A stretch of 64,000 bases of DNA from Chrysomallon squamiferum (GCA_012295275.1 CM022670.1:25298755-25362754), one strand, 5' to 3'; numbered from the stretch's first letter, positions 41,845 to 59,160 are shown. The notes: a model not told the origin generated them from the sequence alone. Numbers and translations are program-made.

Positions 41845-42962
41845 TTTCCATCAGCTACAGCGGTAGAGGAATCATCGTTGTTGTTTCGTCTTCGATCGTT
41901 TCTTCTTGGTTTTCGCCAATCTCCATGGGTCGTTGTGTGTTCGTAAACCACTGTGTTAAAGGCGCTGGACGGATCCTATCGACACAGTTCGGTTGTTGTA
42001 AGAACCGGATACTCGAAAGTGTTGATACGAAATCAGTGATATCCTGGTACAGTTTAACACTTATTTCATTTTATTAACGAATATCCTGTACACATTTAAC
42101 ACTTACTCCATTTAACTGATTATTAATGCAGTATCGCGCCACAATATAAAGTCCAGTCTTACGCTGTGTTTCGTGGCTAAAGTCTTACAATTAAAGCACT
42201 TTTGTTTATCCTGGTAGGTTTAAAAACATGAATAAGGCTGTTCTTTTTCAAACACTGCAAGAATTTTCAACCTTACCCTCTCTGTCCTCACTTTAATTGC
42301 ATTTTTTATTACAAAATCGCGCTGATAAATCGAATCCAGATCTCTTACAACAGTAGCTGGGAATAGCTATGCTACAGACTTTAAAACCATTGGATATTTT
42401 GCACTAACTTAGCACTTGGCTTTCGAACTGGAACGGCTCGTTTTTTCTTTTAGCGATTTGTTTTTTCTTTAAATTATATTTATTAAAACTATTTATAGCT
42501 TTGCTTCACACCAGTAATCACTTTTTAACTTCATTTAGAAGAATTCTGTACGAAAGAAATAAAAAAGAAGAGAAACGTTTATACATATACATAATCAATA
42601 AAAACGAACAGAGTTCCGATGCGAATGATCTCCCCAGGCCTCTCAAAAGTTCGCGTTTTATTTATTTGCTTCACATCGATTCACATTCACTAGTTGTGTG
42701 GACTTTCTATCTTTTTTTTTAACCTCTCTCTTCTTTTCTGAAGCAAGAATTTCGCTGTTCTGAACAAATACATACTTGAAAAGTCTTCAAGGTTTTCGCA
42801 GAGGCGCAGTTTTAAAAGGAGCGAGTGAACGTGAGATACAAACAATCTGCACATAGGCGTGGATTGAATGAATGATGATTGCAGTATCTAATCAAGCTGT
42901 ACAATCCGCATCGCTCACTTTCGTATTCTCGTGCTCCCCTCCGTCTTCTTCGCTCGCTACCC

Positions 42963-43047
<85 letters not shown>

Positions 43048-43324
43048 CCTTTCTTCTTGTTTGCATTTATTTTTTTATATTTTATATAATACATTTGGTA
43101 TGTAATGTATAATTTATCATGAAAAAAGATTATATTTCCTGGGTCAGAAAAATGAGTGTATTATAATTTTGTCCATAACGAAAAAAAAAAGCTTAATACA
43201 GCCTTAAATGGAACGGAAAAACTCAGCAGCAACACCAGATAAGATTTGAATTTTTATTATTATTACTTATATATATCAAAGAAAAAATTTAAGGAATTTG
43301 ATCATTTAAACTGTTTAAGTAGTA

Positions 43325-43379
<55 letters not shown>

Positions 43380-43668
43380 AAGTAAACTATTATAAAGATA
43401 AATGATGATCTGTACTATAATAATGACAATATACTTTCAAAATGTATATGAATTAAATATAGCCTATATTCATATGCGTGTGTTTGTGTTTAATTTATAA
43501 TATTCCGTTGTATGTTTAATTTTATTAATTTTTATTTTTATTTTTATTCTTACTTAGTTATTATTAATATGTTGCGTATTCTGCGAACATAGCAACAGGT
43601 GCTCGTTGGAGGAGTTATTACCCTTAGACGGATGTGTCGTCACAGTGTTGTGGTCTGCCATCAAAACA
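41845..43668. promoter_or_regulatory. Divergent intergenic region between the channel gene and the CHIC gene
   Basis: These 1.8 kb separate the two head-to-head start codons, so both promoters and 5' UTRs should lie here unless unseen 5' non-coding exons lie further out. The part next to the channel gene (41,850-42,060) is less AT-rich than its surroundings. No convincing TATA box or CpG island could be assigned by eye. A (CT)n tract (42,961-43,045) and an (AAT)n tract (43,318-43,378) sit on the CHIC side. Confidence 0.4.
42961..43378. repeat. (CT)n and (AAT)n tracts upstream of the CHIC gene
   Basis: About 42 CT repeats at 42,962-43,045 and about 18 AAT repeats at 43,324-43,377, both within 750 bp of the CHIC start codon. 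Confidence 0.96.
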
Positions 43669-46940
<3,272 letters not shown>

Positions 46941-47087
46941 CAGTGTATATGATGTATTGACTGTTTTTCTCTTTCTCATACGCTGATCTCAAAAGAAATA
47001 ATAATATGATGATGACTGAAGCTATTGACACAAGTAGCAGACACTAAGGTCTGAGCCGAATCTTCACTAACTGCATTAAATGAGTTT

Positions 47088-47093
47088 AATAAA
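47088..47093 (+). promoter_or_regulatory. Possible polyadenylation signal of the CHIC gene
   Basis: AATAAA occurs about 150 bp after the CHIC stop codon. The region is so AT-rich that further hexamers occur by chance downstream, and a longer 3' UTR is quite possible. Confidence 0.3.
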
Positions 47094-50055
47094 AAAATAT
47101 ATATATATTAAAATAAAAAAATTACTTGCATTATTTACACCACAAAGACATAAACTGGCCATTTCAGTTAATAATCATGTTTTTATATGGTTTATATATT
47201 TTTTTTAAATATGGTTTTGTGCATAGTAATCTTGTGTTTATTATAATTATTTTTGTTCTACTATGACCTGTTTTATTGCTAAGGTTAAATAGCATATTTT
47301 TTCTAGCTTTCCACTGAAACAAAATAAAATAAACAGGCATATACCAAGACACTCAAACAAAACACAGACACATGACATATTTGATATTTATTTTTCAGAG
47401 TTAACTAACTTTTACTAAGTTTTTTTAGCTTGATCTACAATTAATCTTATATATTATGGATGTATATATTTTCTTGAAGAATTTACACATATTTTGAATT
47501 TCAGAATTATTTTTAACACAAATTATTACTTTATTTTAATAATTTTGAAATATTTATCAACTTTTATGTAATGCTTTAATAATTATCTTGCATTTTAAAA
47601 ATTGAAAGTTATTTATTTCTTTTTTCTGTGAAGATAAAGAGTGTTAATTAACATGATTCAATTTAATGCCATGGGATATTATTTTAAACACAAGATTATT
47701 AATTAGGACAAATATATTTTTTATTATTATTATTATTTTTTTTTTTTAATCATATTTGGTTTGAATATTTTAATTTTTCAGTTTTTATTTTACATATTTA
47801 ATATTAAATAAATAATAATAATAATAATAATGTTTTGTGAATTAAAGACCTTTACAAAAGGACAATCAGAATTCCTACATATGTTTATTATTATGGTTTT
47901 TGGAATATTTCAACTGTTTCATATATGGCATTAAAGTTAATTATCATTTAAAAAAAAAAAAAAAAAGTCTTGCAACTTTTGTAATCATGAAAGATGTCAA
48001 AATTGTTATTTCTAATTACTTTTAAACTTCTTTTTTTTTCATATGTAAAATATTTATACAACAGAGCTAAGGTGCATTTATACGAGCAAACTCATCAATT
48101 TTATTTTATTTTATTTTTTGGTTGTTTAATGTCGAAGCTGTTTTTATGAAAAATTGATAGCTTCGTATCAGTGTTTTGTTATTTATGATATTTGTTTTCT
48201 TTTTTAACAAGAAAAAATTAGCTAAATATAATTGTTTTTAGGTATTATTTTTCTAACTTTGTGACATAAATGTATTTTTTTGCTAATTGAAAATGTTACT
48301 GTTCGACTTTAAATAAAATACATGAGGCAGAATATTTAAATTTTAATTGGCAAATATGGAAATTAGTTTAAATAAACATTAAATAATCAATCTAATGCAT
48401 TTTAATTATTGCACAGACTTGGCTTTAAAACTTAATACAAATGAGATAATATTTAAATCTAATAACAAAGTTATTGTTGTTATAAAAAGCTTTATCATTT
48501 ACTACTGAACATTCCAATGTACTTTATGGTGTAAATATTTTATTAAATACTCAAATTTGTTTTAAAAAGAAAAAACAAAATGTTACCAAACATAATTTGG
48601 GAATTAAAACTGTTTTAATTTCTAGTCCCGAAGATGTATTTATTTGAAACATAGGTGAGTGCTTGTCTTGATGTGAGTTTGTGTTATGTTTGGAAAATTG
48701 GTCATACAGTATTGTATTGTTTTCTTCATATTAACAAGCACTTTTCAATCAATTATAATAAATTTCAAGCTGCTTATTTTATAATCAAAAGGATACATAA
48801 ATCTTGAAGTTTATTAAAACAAAGCCAAAAATACTGTTGCATTTTACTGTAATTTAAAATTAAGATCTGTTATAAGATATTTATTTATATTGATGAAATA
48901 AGTTTGCATACATTATAACTTTTATTGTTAATTAAAAATATAAACTGGGCATCACAAGTGGATGTTATTGTTAAAGTTACTTACATTCCATTCTTTATCT
49001 GTTAAAGTGTCTGTTTTATGTTAAATATATAAGCAAAGTAAACCAAGATAAACAACAAAGTATTCTATAATTCTTAATTTTATCTTTATTGTTGTCTGTC
49101 TTTCTGTGAAATATTTCCATACTTTATTTGTTACTCTATTTGTAGAATTACTATTAAAATTTATCAGTTTCTTCAATAATTATTAAAAGTTTGTTATTTG
49201 TACAATTAGTGAAATGCTATTAAAATGTCCCTCCTTTTTATAATTTGTTTAAATCTTATCAAGTTATAATGTTATGCTGTTATCAATTGCTTAGTTTTCT
49301 TATTTGATGATAGTTCACATTTATTGTCTACTAAGTTCTATCATTATTCTTCTGCAAATATAAATAATGCATAAATGCTGACAGCTGTAACAAAATACGA
49401 ATTGTGCTTCATTGAAAGGACATTTTATATATATAATTATCTACATCTTAAACTTTTAGATATAAACTGTAGTGGGAATAAGTAGTAAATTGCTGGATTC
49501 TATTATTGTTATTAAATGTTTCTTCATGATGACAGTTTTCAGACATTTTAAAGGAAACAGATAAAAATATTAAAAGTTTTTACTGATTTGTGGGTTTCTG
49601 AGAGACCTGTTTTTGAATTTATTGTCTGATTTGATTTTAGACTGGTGTATTAACAATTCTTTTAAACAAAATATTTTATTACATAAAAATATTAAAATAA
49701 TGTTGCTGTAATTACGCGCAAATTTTTGTACATACTTGTATATAAACATCTGAAATGCTAATTTCAATGCAATGTTAATATACTCCATTGTTGTAAAAGA
49801 AAAGTATTAAATAAATTTTATTGCAGACATGTACAAACGTAATGTTTGATAAAGTTGACACTAATTTTTTATCACTATACGTTTTTATTCATGTAGATGT
49901 TGTTTTCTAAATACTTGTTTTATTTTTTCTGTTGAGCAGTTTTGCAGATCATAATGGACATAAAACAAAAAACAAAAAAAATGAACAAGTTCATAAGATA
50001 ACTAGAAGAAGAATTTCTTTTCCTGCATTTTATACTGGGCAGGGTATTCTAAATT

Positions 50056-50056
50056 T

Positions 50057-50125
<69 letters not shown>

Positions 50126-50127
50126 TT
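50056..50127. repeat. (TTTA)n microsatellite
   Basis: About 16-17 TTTA units in the CHIC-GATB intergenic region, followed by T-rich sequence. Confidence 0.96.
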
Positions 50128-52414
50128 TTTTTTATTTTTTTTTTATTTGTGAAATCTACAAAATATATTTAGATAAATTTATCATATACCATCACAAGTT
50201 CTGTAAACTTCATTAAGCTGACAGTAAAACAAACTTGTACATTTTTGATCATTTTGTATTAATATATTTCTTTTTATAGATGTTTTGATAAATATTTTAT
50301 TATTCACTTAAAATTAATTTACTTTATTTAGTTATTTGTGAAGATTGTCTCATTTGTAAAAGTTGCTGGTGCCAAAAAGGTGTTGGGTAATGTTATTTGA
50401 GGCTTATAAAATTATATTTTATTTTGTTCACATTATAAATTAAATATGTTAATAATAATGAACATTATAAATTAATTATTATTTAATAGAATTTTAAATG
50501 CTGCAGAGGAAAAACAGGAAAAATGTGTGGTGGGTATGTATGTATGTGTATATATATGTATGTGTGTATGTATGTATGTATATATATATATTCACAAACA
50601 AACTATAAATTATAATTTAAATAATAAATAATACTTATTACCAATAAAATCAAAATTTATCTTTTGTTATTAAGTAACTGGACTGATATTTTTACAGTAA
50701 TAAGCTTGAAACAATTCAGAATTCTAATATTAAATTAAAAAATCTTTTTCACAAATAAAATATAAATGTATTTTTCCTCTGAATGGTATGTAGCTCATTC
50801 TTAATTTGGAAGTGTGCAGAAAAATTATATATGTAGCTGGGTCGATAAATTCCTATAATGTAATCATAGCATCTAGTTTAGAATTTGAATAGGACAAAAA
50901 TATAGATACATTACTCAGTTTGATGATGATGATTGTTTTATCCTAAAGAAACAAAGATTATGAATATTTCAATTGTAGACCTCACAATGAAAAATAGTAG
51001 GAAAACCAGGTTGTAGAATATATATATATATATATATTTTTTTTTTTTTAAAGCATTACATTGATTGTGAAGGAGGTGCTTAAATGTATTCAATAAATAT
51101 TTCCATTATCATAGATACAGATTTATTCATGTTTAATAATTATGTTATTTTTATCATATCAGAATAAAGTAAAATATATGATAGTTCATTTAATTAAAAA
51201 TAAATATAACACTGGTGTTATTAATATCCATAAAACAATAATTGTGTTAGAAATCAGCCAGTTTAAAATATTTGTTAAAATATGGAAACTGCTGATAAAC
51301 AAAATAATTTTATCCATTAGGGGGTTAAGTATAAATGCAAATTTTAAGCATCTAATGCTGCTGTATTTTGTAAATGAGATCTTTTTGTATCATTTTAATT
51401 CTGTTTCACTGCTTGCAAAATGGAATCTTCCAATATACATATATTCTGTTATATTTGATTTGTGGATTATTTTACTGGACTTTTTAAAAAAAAATGGTGG
51501 GGGGGTTGGGTTTTTTTTTTCAAGAATTATTATTATTATTTAAGCTTGTAAGAATAAGTTTGAAGTAACTGTGTACACAAGTAACTATATATAATTATTT
51601 TTTTCTTTTGTTTTGGAGACAGATGTTAAAAGTATTATAATTTATTTATTTTATTAACAAGAAATGTTGATTGTGTTTTACAATAGTATAGATGATTTTG
51701 TTTCTTTCATATAGATAAGAAAAACATTATTTCCTTCCTTATTTATTTATTGATATATATGTGTTTTATTTTTATTTATTTATTTTTTATTTTTTTTTTA
51801 TTTTTTATTTTTTTTTTTTTATTTATTTATTTTTTTTTGGTCTCAATAAATTATGTCTTTCACATATTGTTTGCAAATATTTTTCATTATGCCATTGGTA
51901 CGTGTGTTTTATTTTCTTCCATTACATCAAATATTTATTATTTTCTGGTATTTATTTCTTGTCTAAACATGGTCTTAACTGTGCCATTGTTAAAATGTCA
52001 TAAACTGCATTGTTCAGATCATGTACTAACTGATGTTGGTTATCATATATTGAGTTTGCATGATGTAACATCAGAATAAATCAATATTAAGAAAATCATT
52101 TTGTGTTTGTTTTTTATTTAACTGAATAATGAAAGAATAATCAATAATAGAATACCTAGACATCTTATTGTTTTATGCTAAGCTAAAAGTGACAGTCTTA
52201 ACAATTTAAAAAAGAGAAATGAATATATATTGCAGCATAATTTTTTTTCACTTTTATTATTATTATTTTTTTTTTTTTTTAAATATTCCAACGAACAGGT
52301 ACTCCTGTATTACACTCTTCCTTTTATTATCAAATTTAACGAGCATTAACTTATTTGAGGAGTATATTTTGTAACAAGGGGAATAACTTTAATTTAACGT
52401 GAACACATTGGAAA

Positions 52415-52720
52415 ATGTCTCGTTTACCCTGGAGATTGTGTGGATGTTGTTCGCAATATCATTTTAGATCGTATAGCTCAGCTGTCAGACAGACAAGGTA
52501 TTATTTTATTTTCCTCCATCATATGCATCCATCTTTCCTACTTGTTTCTTATGTAAACTACTAGTGCTTCTTCGTAATAGCATGAATGATGAAAACTACA
52601 TTCATTCAGTTAAAAGGTGGTATTAATATTATTATAGCTTTGACCGAATCATAGAGCATATGTGAATTTTTAAAAATGGATAAATTTTACTTACTTATTT
52701 ATTTATTATTAATATTTGGA

Positions 52721-52766
<46 letters not shown>

Positions 52767-53042
52767 TTTACAAATTCTATTTTTCTTTTCTTTTTACGTT
52801 TCCTAAAAGCATTTGTATACATTACTGACAGCTAACAAGTTTTAACTAATTTTATTATGCAGGCCAACCAAGTGGAAAAGTGTTATAGGACTTGAGATCC
52901 ATGCACAAATACAATCAAAAAGTAAACTGTTCTCAGGATCATCAGCGAAGTATGGTCAACCAGTCAATACAAATGTTGCTTTCCTAGATGCAGCATTGCC
53001 AGGGACTTTACCTGTAAGTTAATACATCTGAAGAAATTATCT

Positions 53043-53075
<33 letters not shown>

Positions 53076-54332
53076 TTAATAAGAATAGTAATAATAATAA
53101 AAAGAAAGAAATGTTTAAAAAGTCAGAGCTTTCTTCATATCTCTGACATTGCCTGGTACCTGTTAATCATCCATAAAATTTTACATTCCTTCATTCAGAT
53201 AAATAATCAAAATTAGAGATAAATATGTTCTGAGAACAAATCACTAATATAAATTGCTTATGTCTTTGATCTAAGCTGATTTTTGATTCACAGAAAATAT
53301 CTATTTAATGATCATTTCAATAAAATGATCTGTTTTGAGAGTTCTTTGCGACAGCTCTCAAAGGAATCTTAGAGATATACAAGAATGTCTTGAGTTAGAA
53401 GCAAACAAAATTATGATAGTCTTAATACAAACCATCATATCGCTAAATTAAATGTATTGTGATATTTTCAGGTCCTCAATAAAAAATGTGTAGAAGCAGG
53501 AGTACTCACAGCTCTTGCTCTGAAATGCAAGATAAATCGAATATCAAAGTTTGACAGGAAACACTATTTTTATGCAGATTTACCTGTGAGAATGATATTT
53601 TAAAATTAATATTAGAATATAATGATATTGTTAAAATTAATATTAGAACATAATGATATTTTTAAATTTAATATTAGAATATAATGATATTTTTAAATTT
53701 AATATTAGAATATAATGATATTTTTAAAATTAATATTAGAATATAATGATATTTTGATATTAATATTAGAATATAAAAATGTCGAAATTTAATAACATTA
53801 TTTTTAAAAGCTTACATTTCTAGTAGAAATTCTTATATGACCAAATAATGCCATAAATATTTTTGAAATAAAAATGTATTTTAAACTTAAGTTGTATATT
53901 TATTGAACTTAAAGTTTAACATTAAAATATCATAATAATATTATTATTGTCATTATATTATTTCCTGCCATTTGTTGTGCATTTAAAAGCTTCATAACAA
54001 AAATATATATCTATTTTTGTTCTTTTCTTGTGACTCACATTAGGCTGGTTACCAAATAACTCAGCAACGGCAACCTTTAGCTGTTGGTGGAGAGTTGACC
54101 TATGTGAACTTGAACCCAACTGTGCACAAAGAGCCAACCAAGAAGAAAGCCAAACTGGTTCAGATTCAGCTAGAGCAGGACAGTGGGAAAAGTCTGCATG
54201 ATGAAGAAGAAAAACTGAGTCTCATTGATCTCAACAGAGCAGGTGTATATTTTGTATATATTTTATATAGCTTCTCAAGTGTAATTATTATACCTAATGG
54301 TTTTTTAATCACTAAAAATATAGAGAGAGATT

Positions 54333-54371
<39 letters not shown>

Positions 54372-57300
54372 TAGATTTTATTTTATTTATTTTATTTTAT
54401 TTTATTTTATTTTATTTTATTTTATTTTATTTTATTACATTTTAAAATACTTTTTAAAATTTATTTTACTTGTTATTTTTGTTTTATCTTTTTAAGTCAC
54501 TTCACTTTGGTTTGATTTTGATTATCTTGCATTATCATACTTTATATTTTATTATGTTTTTAATTTTTTATTTACTTTTCTTTTGTTTTCTTTTACAATG
54601 ACCCATTATTCTAAAATAAAGTTTATTATTATAAACACACCAAGATGAGCTTAACTAAGCTATCACTTATGTTTTAATTTGTAGGAACTGGTTTGATGGA
54701 GATAGTAACAGAACCAGATTTCAGTTCAGCAGAGGAAGCAGCCAGCTTCGTGAAAGAATTACAACTTATTCTCCAGAGCATTGGAACATGTGACGGGAAA
54801 ATGTCAGGTATTGAAATCACAGCCACAGTGATTTTATATTTATAGATGCTCAGCTTTGTGTTCTTATGAATGCTCATTGTTTCAAGTCTGAAAAAGCCAG
54901 GTGCACACAGGATGTAGACATACATACAAAAATATATATCAGTGATGAAAATCAACTAAAGAGATAGAGAGTGTGTGTGTGTGTGTGTGTTTGTGTTTGA
55001 AAATACTATTATAACCTTTATTATGAATTTATTTTACACTGCAGAGGGTTCTCTCAGAGTTGATGCTAACATCTCAATTCATCAGGAAGGTGAACAGTTG
55101 GGAATAAGAACTGAAGTTAAAAACATCAACAGTATACGTGGTGTTGCCAAAGCAATTGGTTTGTAATTTAGCTGATATGACTTTGTTTTAATAAAATCTT
55201 TCTACAGTATTGTTTTAGTTTTCCATTTTTGCTTTTAGAAAAACCTTAACATAGTTAATTTATAAATTTTTGGATATTTTTTATATAGATAGAAAAAATA
55301 AATGTATGATAGCAGGTAAATGTAATTCTTATTTAAAAAATATTTTGTAAACATCTGTAATAAAAAGACTATTAAGAATTGTTTAAGGTCAAGGTTTTTT
55401 TTTTTCATGCTGAAAACTTAATTCCAACAGATCAGTTAAGGAGCAGGATATAATTGTAGAAACAAAGTAAATATTTGAAAAAAAAAAGTTCTTGTTTACC
55501 AAATCATTGTAATTTGAATTTCTAGGTTTTAATATGTAACCATACAAATGTTTTTATATTTGTTACAGAATTTGAAATAAAGCGGCAGATAGAAGAAAAG
55601 GAAAATGGGAGAGAGATCATCAATGAAACAAGGATGTTTGATTCAGAGACTGGGTGAGATTGTATAAATTGTTTAATTAAGGTTACTCAGCAGTTATATG
55701 TGTGCAGGAAAATAGTTTCTGAAGAATTTTAGACAACTCTTTCATTTAACATTTAAAAAAAAAATTTGAATATAATTCAAGAGAAATAACTGCAACTGAG
55801 AAATATAAATCCTGACAATAACCAAATCATTGCTGATAGTTTCACCTAATACAGCAATGATAGTCATTAATAATAATCTTTTCCAGACATGAATCTTCAT
55901 TAAAAATATTGCCAAAATATTGTTCCAGTTACTTAATATGATATTAGAAAGAAGAAAATAATATATATGTATATTTATAATAATAAAAATAAATAAATAA
56001 ATAAATAAAATAAAAATTACAACCCCAAAACATGCAACAAAATGATTTACTATATTTTATGTCATTTTTCAAAGAAAGACCTTGACATTTTTGTGTTTGG
56101 TTTTAAAAATGTTTTAGTGAAACACTTCCAATGAGAGATAAAGAGAAAATTCTTGATTATCGCTTTATGCCAGAACCAAACTTGCCTCCCCTCTACGTGT
56201 ATGAGACTGTGCCATCAGGATCTAGCCACAAAGATGTGGTTGTTATTGATCATTTGAAGCAGCAGCTGCAAGAGCTGCCAGAAGACAAACGACAACGCCT
56301 GCAGAAACAGTATGGCTTGCCTCTGAGTACAGCAGTGATGCTTGTAGTAAGAATGTTAAATTTTCTCATTATTAATTTTAATTCAGAGAATCTGTATAAT
56401 TAAAAGCAGTTTAGCATAAACAGTTTAAAAAATAAAAGGCAAAATATATTTCTAGACTGAAAGGTATATTTTGGTATGTAAAAAATAAAAATAATAAATA
56501 AATATATAAATAAATAGTTTGTTATTTATGCTGGCTGTTTGATATTTTGATAATTAAAATAAAAAAGACAACTAACTTACGTATTGTCTTGGTTTTCAGA
56601 ATGAACCAGGTCTTGTGGACTTTTTTGAAGAGGTTGTTAAAGAAAAGAAGAGGGACCCTGCAGCAGTCATTACCTTCTTGGTGAATGATTTTCTTGGGCA
56701 GCTGAACTCAAGAGATATAAGTGTACTGAATAGGTTTGTGTTTGTGATGCAGCTAACAATATTGTATCAAAATATAAGAAGATTTTAAATACATTTTAAA
56801 CATTATAAATGTTTTGCAATTTATAATACAGTGGTATCTGTCTTTACTGGCCCCCGAAATGAGTGGCCACCTATGAAGTGCCAACACATTTCTGAGTCCC
56901 AATTGTTTTTCAGTAGATATTGTCCCTTTGATCAGCAGACACCTTCCTAACTTGTATGCGCACAGCATTTTAAAATTATTATTCCACTGCTAAAGTGGAC
57001 AGTCATACTGATTTGGATTTGTTTCCTCCAAAATAAATAATTTTATTTTATGGCAGCTTTATACCATATTATAAAAGATAGTCTTGCCCCTTTTCTGCAC
57101 TGCACAGTGCTGCAGGGAATGTGGTTTTTGTCAAATAAGAAGAGCCCACTAAACTGTTGCCCATCAAACTGTGTGAGTTTAAAACATTTCAAACATTTTT
57201 CTGTGCACATTTATTTTTTTATAAACACTGAGTCTTAGCAGACTTTTGAAGCTGGCACAAATGGGAGCTGTATTTGAGTTTCAAACACAATTTTTTTTTT

Positions 57301-59106
57301 AAAACATTAAATCTATCTTATTCTTATTATGATATTATAAGATGAAAAATAAGTTTTATTTACACTGATCAGTGAATATATTTGCAGTTGTATATTAGGA
57401 GAAAGCTGTGATGTTTGCTGTGGCTATACCTGGCCATGACGATTCATTTTTGTTGTAGGTACTGGTGTGATGAATTTAAATAAAGATAGTAAATACATGC
57501 AAAAAAAACTGTCTGTAATTTTTGTCCTTCTCATGAGAGGACACTTACAGTGTAGGGACACTTTTACTCAGCCCCACAGGTCTCCATACAAGACAGGTAT
57601 CACTGTAATTATAAATAAATATTATAAGTAGATTTTCAAACATAAATTATAATGGTTTTCCATTTCCAGATTAAACAATAAATGTTTGTGTTCAGCAGTT
57701 AAATCCTCTCCTTGTATTAATTATCATTCTTGATTAAGTAATTTTGTTTTTTGTTTTTAAACAATCTATACAGTGGTATCTTTTTGACATTTTGGTTAGC
57801 ATTTGCATGCCTGTGAAATGTCATCAAGCTGCAGTCATTTTGATCTTTATGAAGCATTCTGGTAAATTTAAATGATTATTGTGTTTTGAAATGTAATCTT
57901 TCATTATTTTATTTTATTTTTCTTGTTAGCCCTGTGAGTACTGTTTCATTTGGCAGTTTGTTTGATATGCTTTCCTCCGAAAAGGTTTCAGCATCAACAG
58001 CAAAAAAAGCAAGTATCATGCCATATTTACACTGAAAATATAAAATGCCAAGTTAATCTATTTCTCCTTTAATCCTGTCAAAACACTACAAAACAAAGAT
58101 GACTGACATAAAATTAATATATTGTCTGTAGTATTTTATGAGTTCATAATCTAAGAGGAGAAATCAATTAAAGTGAGAGATAAGTATGTTGATATTCTAT
58201 TTGATGCCAATTTTCTTGTTTCGCTGTTTTGTAATGAATGTGTTGTTTAAACATGTTGTGTTTTGAAAACAGAAGGTTGGAACCAAAAGAATGATCAAAA
58301 TAAAATGAAATTATTATTTACATAAATGCTATTCTCTTGCTCACAGGTCTTTTTAATATCATTTTAAACATTTCTTTACTAAAACTGTTTTTTTAACAAT
58401 GTGATTTATTAACTCCATTATGTTGTTCTTATTTTTTCTAAACTTTCTTATTTCTCCTATATCAGATTTATTAACATTTCAGGAATATGTGTAATCCATC
58501 ACCTAAGTTGCATTTTAGGAAGTAAAAAGGTTTTTTTTAATGTTTTTAGGTGCTAGTATTACTGTTTGAAAATCCAAACACAACTCCACAGCAGATAGTA
58601 AGTGATAAGAACTGGATGCAGGTTGATGACAAGAATGTGATTGAAGAAACTTGCAGAAAAGTCTTAACAGACAATCCAAAACCTGTAAGTGATTTTATCT
58701 CGAATATTTTTCATATTTTCAATCATTTTAAACTTTCAGGAGAGTAACCTGAATTTCATTTTAACCAAACTACATATTTTCAAACAGCTGGTAGTTTAAT
58801 TAGATTTCAAATAATTTTATTTATTCAAAATTTAATTACTTCTAAGAAAACAGAGAAATTGTTCTGTTTTAGATATTTAAGTTTTCTGATTTATTATCTC
58901 AAATAGGAATTATGGTAGTTAAATGCAAGACTGTACTTAATCCATGTTTACTGTTTTATTATTATTTTCAGGTTGCCGAGTACAAAAAAGGCAAAAAGAA
59001 AGTACTGAATGCTCTGATTGGTCAGGTTCAAAAAAAGTTTGAAGGTCGTGCAAATCCAAAATTGGTGATTGACATTTTACAGAGGCTTATAGACAGTGAA
59101 AAATGA
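52415..59106 (+). CDS. GATB: Mitochondrial glutamyl-tRNA(Gln) amidotransferase subunit B (12 exons, 526 aa)
   Basis: Exons: 52415-52497, 52863-53013, 53472-53585, 54044-54242, 54685-54807, 55045-55158, 55569-55653, 56118-56346, 56600-56733, 57930-58008, 58550-58684, 58972-59106 (1581 nt). GatB is the tRNA-binding and kinase subunit of the GatCAB complex. It converts misacylated Glu-tRNA(Gln) to Gln-tRNA(Gln) in the mitochondrial matrix. The first ~28 residues are arginine-rich and nearly free of acid, fitting a mitochondrial presequence. Family signatures in order: [19 protein letters not shown] (about 36-54), [86 protein letters not shown]. The C-terminal YqeY-like helical tail ends [10 protein letters not shown]. 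Human GATB is about 557 residues, so this is essentially complete. Eleven introns separate the exons. Ten are GT-AG; the intron after exon 10 fits best as GC-AG (58009). The gene is convergent with the cyclin I gene. Confidence 0.96.
53591..53777 (+). repeat. 31-bp tandem repeat in the intron after GATB exon 3
   Basis: About six units of AATATTAGAATATAATGATA plus ATTTTTAAATT, with substitutions, start six bases after the exon 3 donor site. It is AT-only apart from single G positions. Confidence 0.88.
54332..54437. repeat. (TTTA)n and (TTTTA)n compound microsatellite in a GATB intron
   Basis: Tetranucleotide units at 54,334-54,372 and pentanucleotide units at 54,386-54,436, inside the intron between GATB exons 4 and 5. 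Confidence 0.95.
56829..57605. mobile_element. pogo/Tc1-like miniature transposon in the intron between GATB exons 9 and 10
   Basis: The left end TACAGTGGTATCTGTCTT and right end AAGACAGGTATCACTGTA are inverted repeats differing at two positions, flanked by TA on both sides (TA target duplication typical of Tc1/mariner/pogo). Subterminal sequence on the left includes GAGTGGCCACCTATGAAGTG, a style seen in pogo-like elements. The interior (about 777 bp) has no transposase frame. A second, apparently truncated start (TACAGTGGTATCTTTTTGAC) lies at 57,769. Confidence 0.72.
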
Positions 59107-59154
59107 ATGTGAATGCCCATTATTTGGGCAGGACAGAACTATGAAACTACTATT

Positions 59155-59160
59155 AATAAA
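59155..59160 (+). promoter_or_regulatory. Polyadenylation signal of GATB
   Basis: A canonical AATAAA lies 49 bp after the GATB stop codon, within a short AT-rich 3' UTR and followed by T-rich sequence. It is the first consensus hexamer downstream. Cleavage would be expected 10-30 bp further on. Confidence 0.6.

Larger units (their letters stand above)
46941..52414. other. CHIC-GATB intergenic region
   Basis: Very AT-rich, with the CHIC 3' UTR at its left end and the GATB promoter at its right end. It contains poly(T) and TTTA runs and no supportable exon; the open frames in it are low-complexity. Confidence 0.6.

Noticed and set aside
43606-43668. N-terminal extension of the CHIC protein
   Set aside because: The open frame continues upstream, but its first codon is TTG and no ATG precedes the conserved MADFD start.
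51142-51543. 133-residue open frame between CHIC and GATB
   Set aside because: It is AT-driven, with no recognisable domain or splice partners, and ends in low-complexity Ile codons.
57930-58556. GT-AG alternative for the GATB intron after exon 10 (donor GTATCATG, acceptor after GTGCTAG)
   Set aside because: It keeps the frame but shortens a conserved helix by one residue and uses a poor donor and an AG just after another AG. The GC-AG solution fits the family alignment better.
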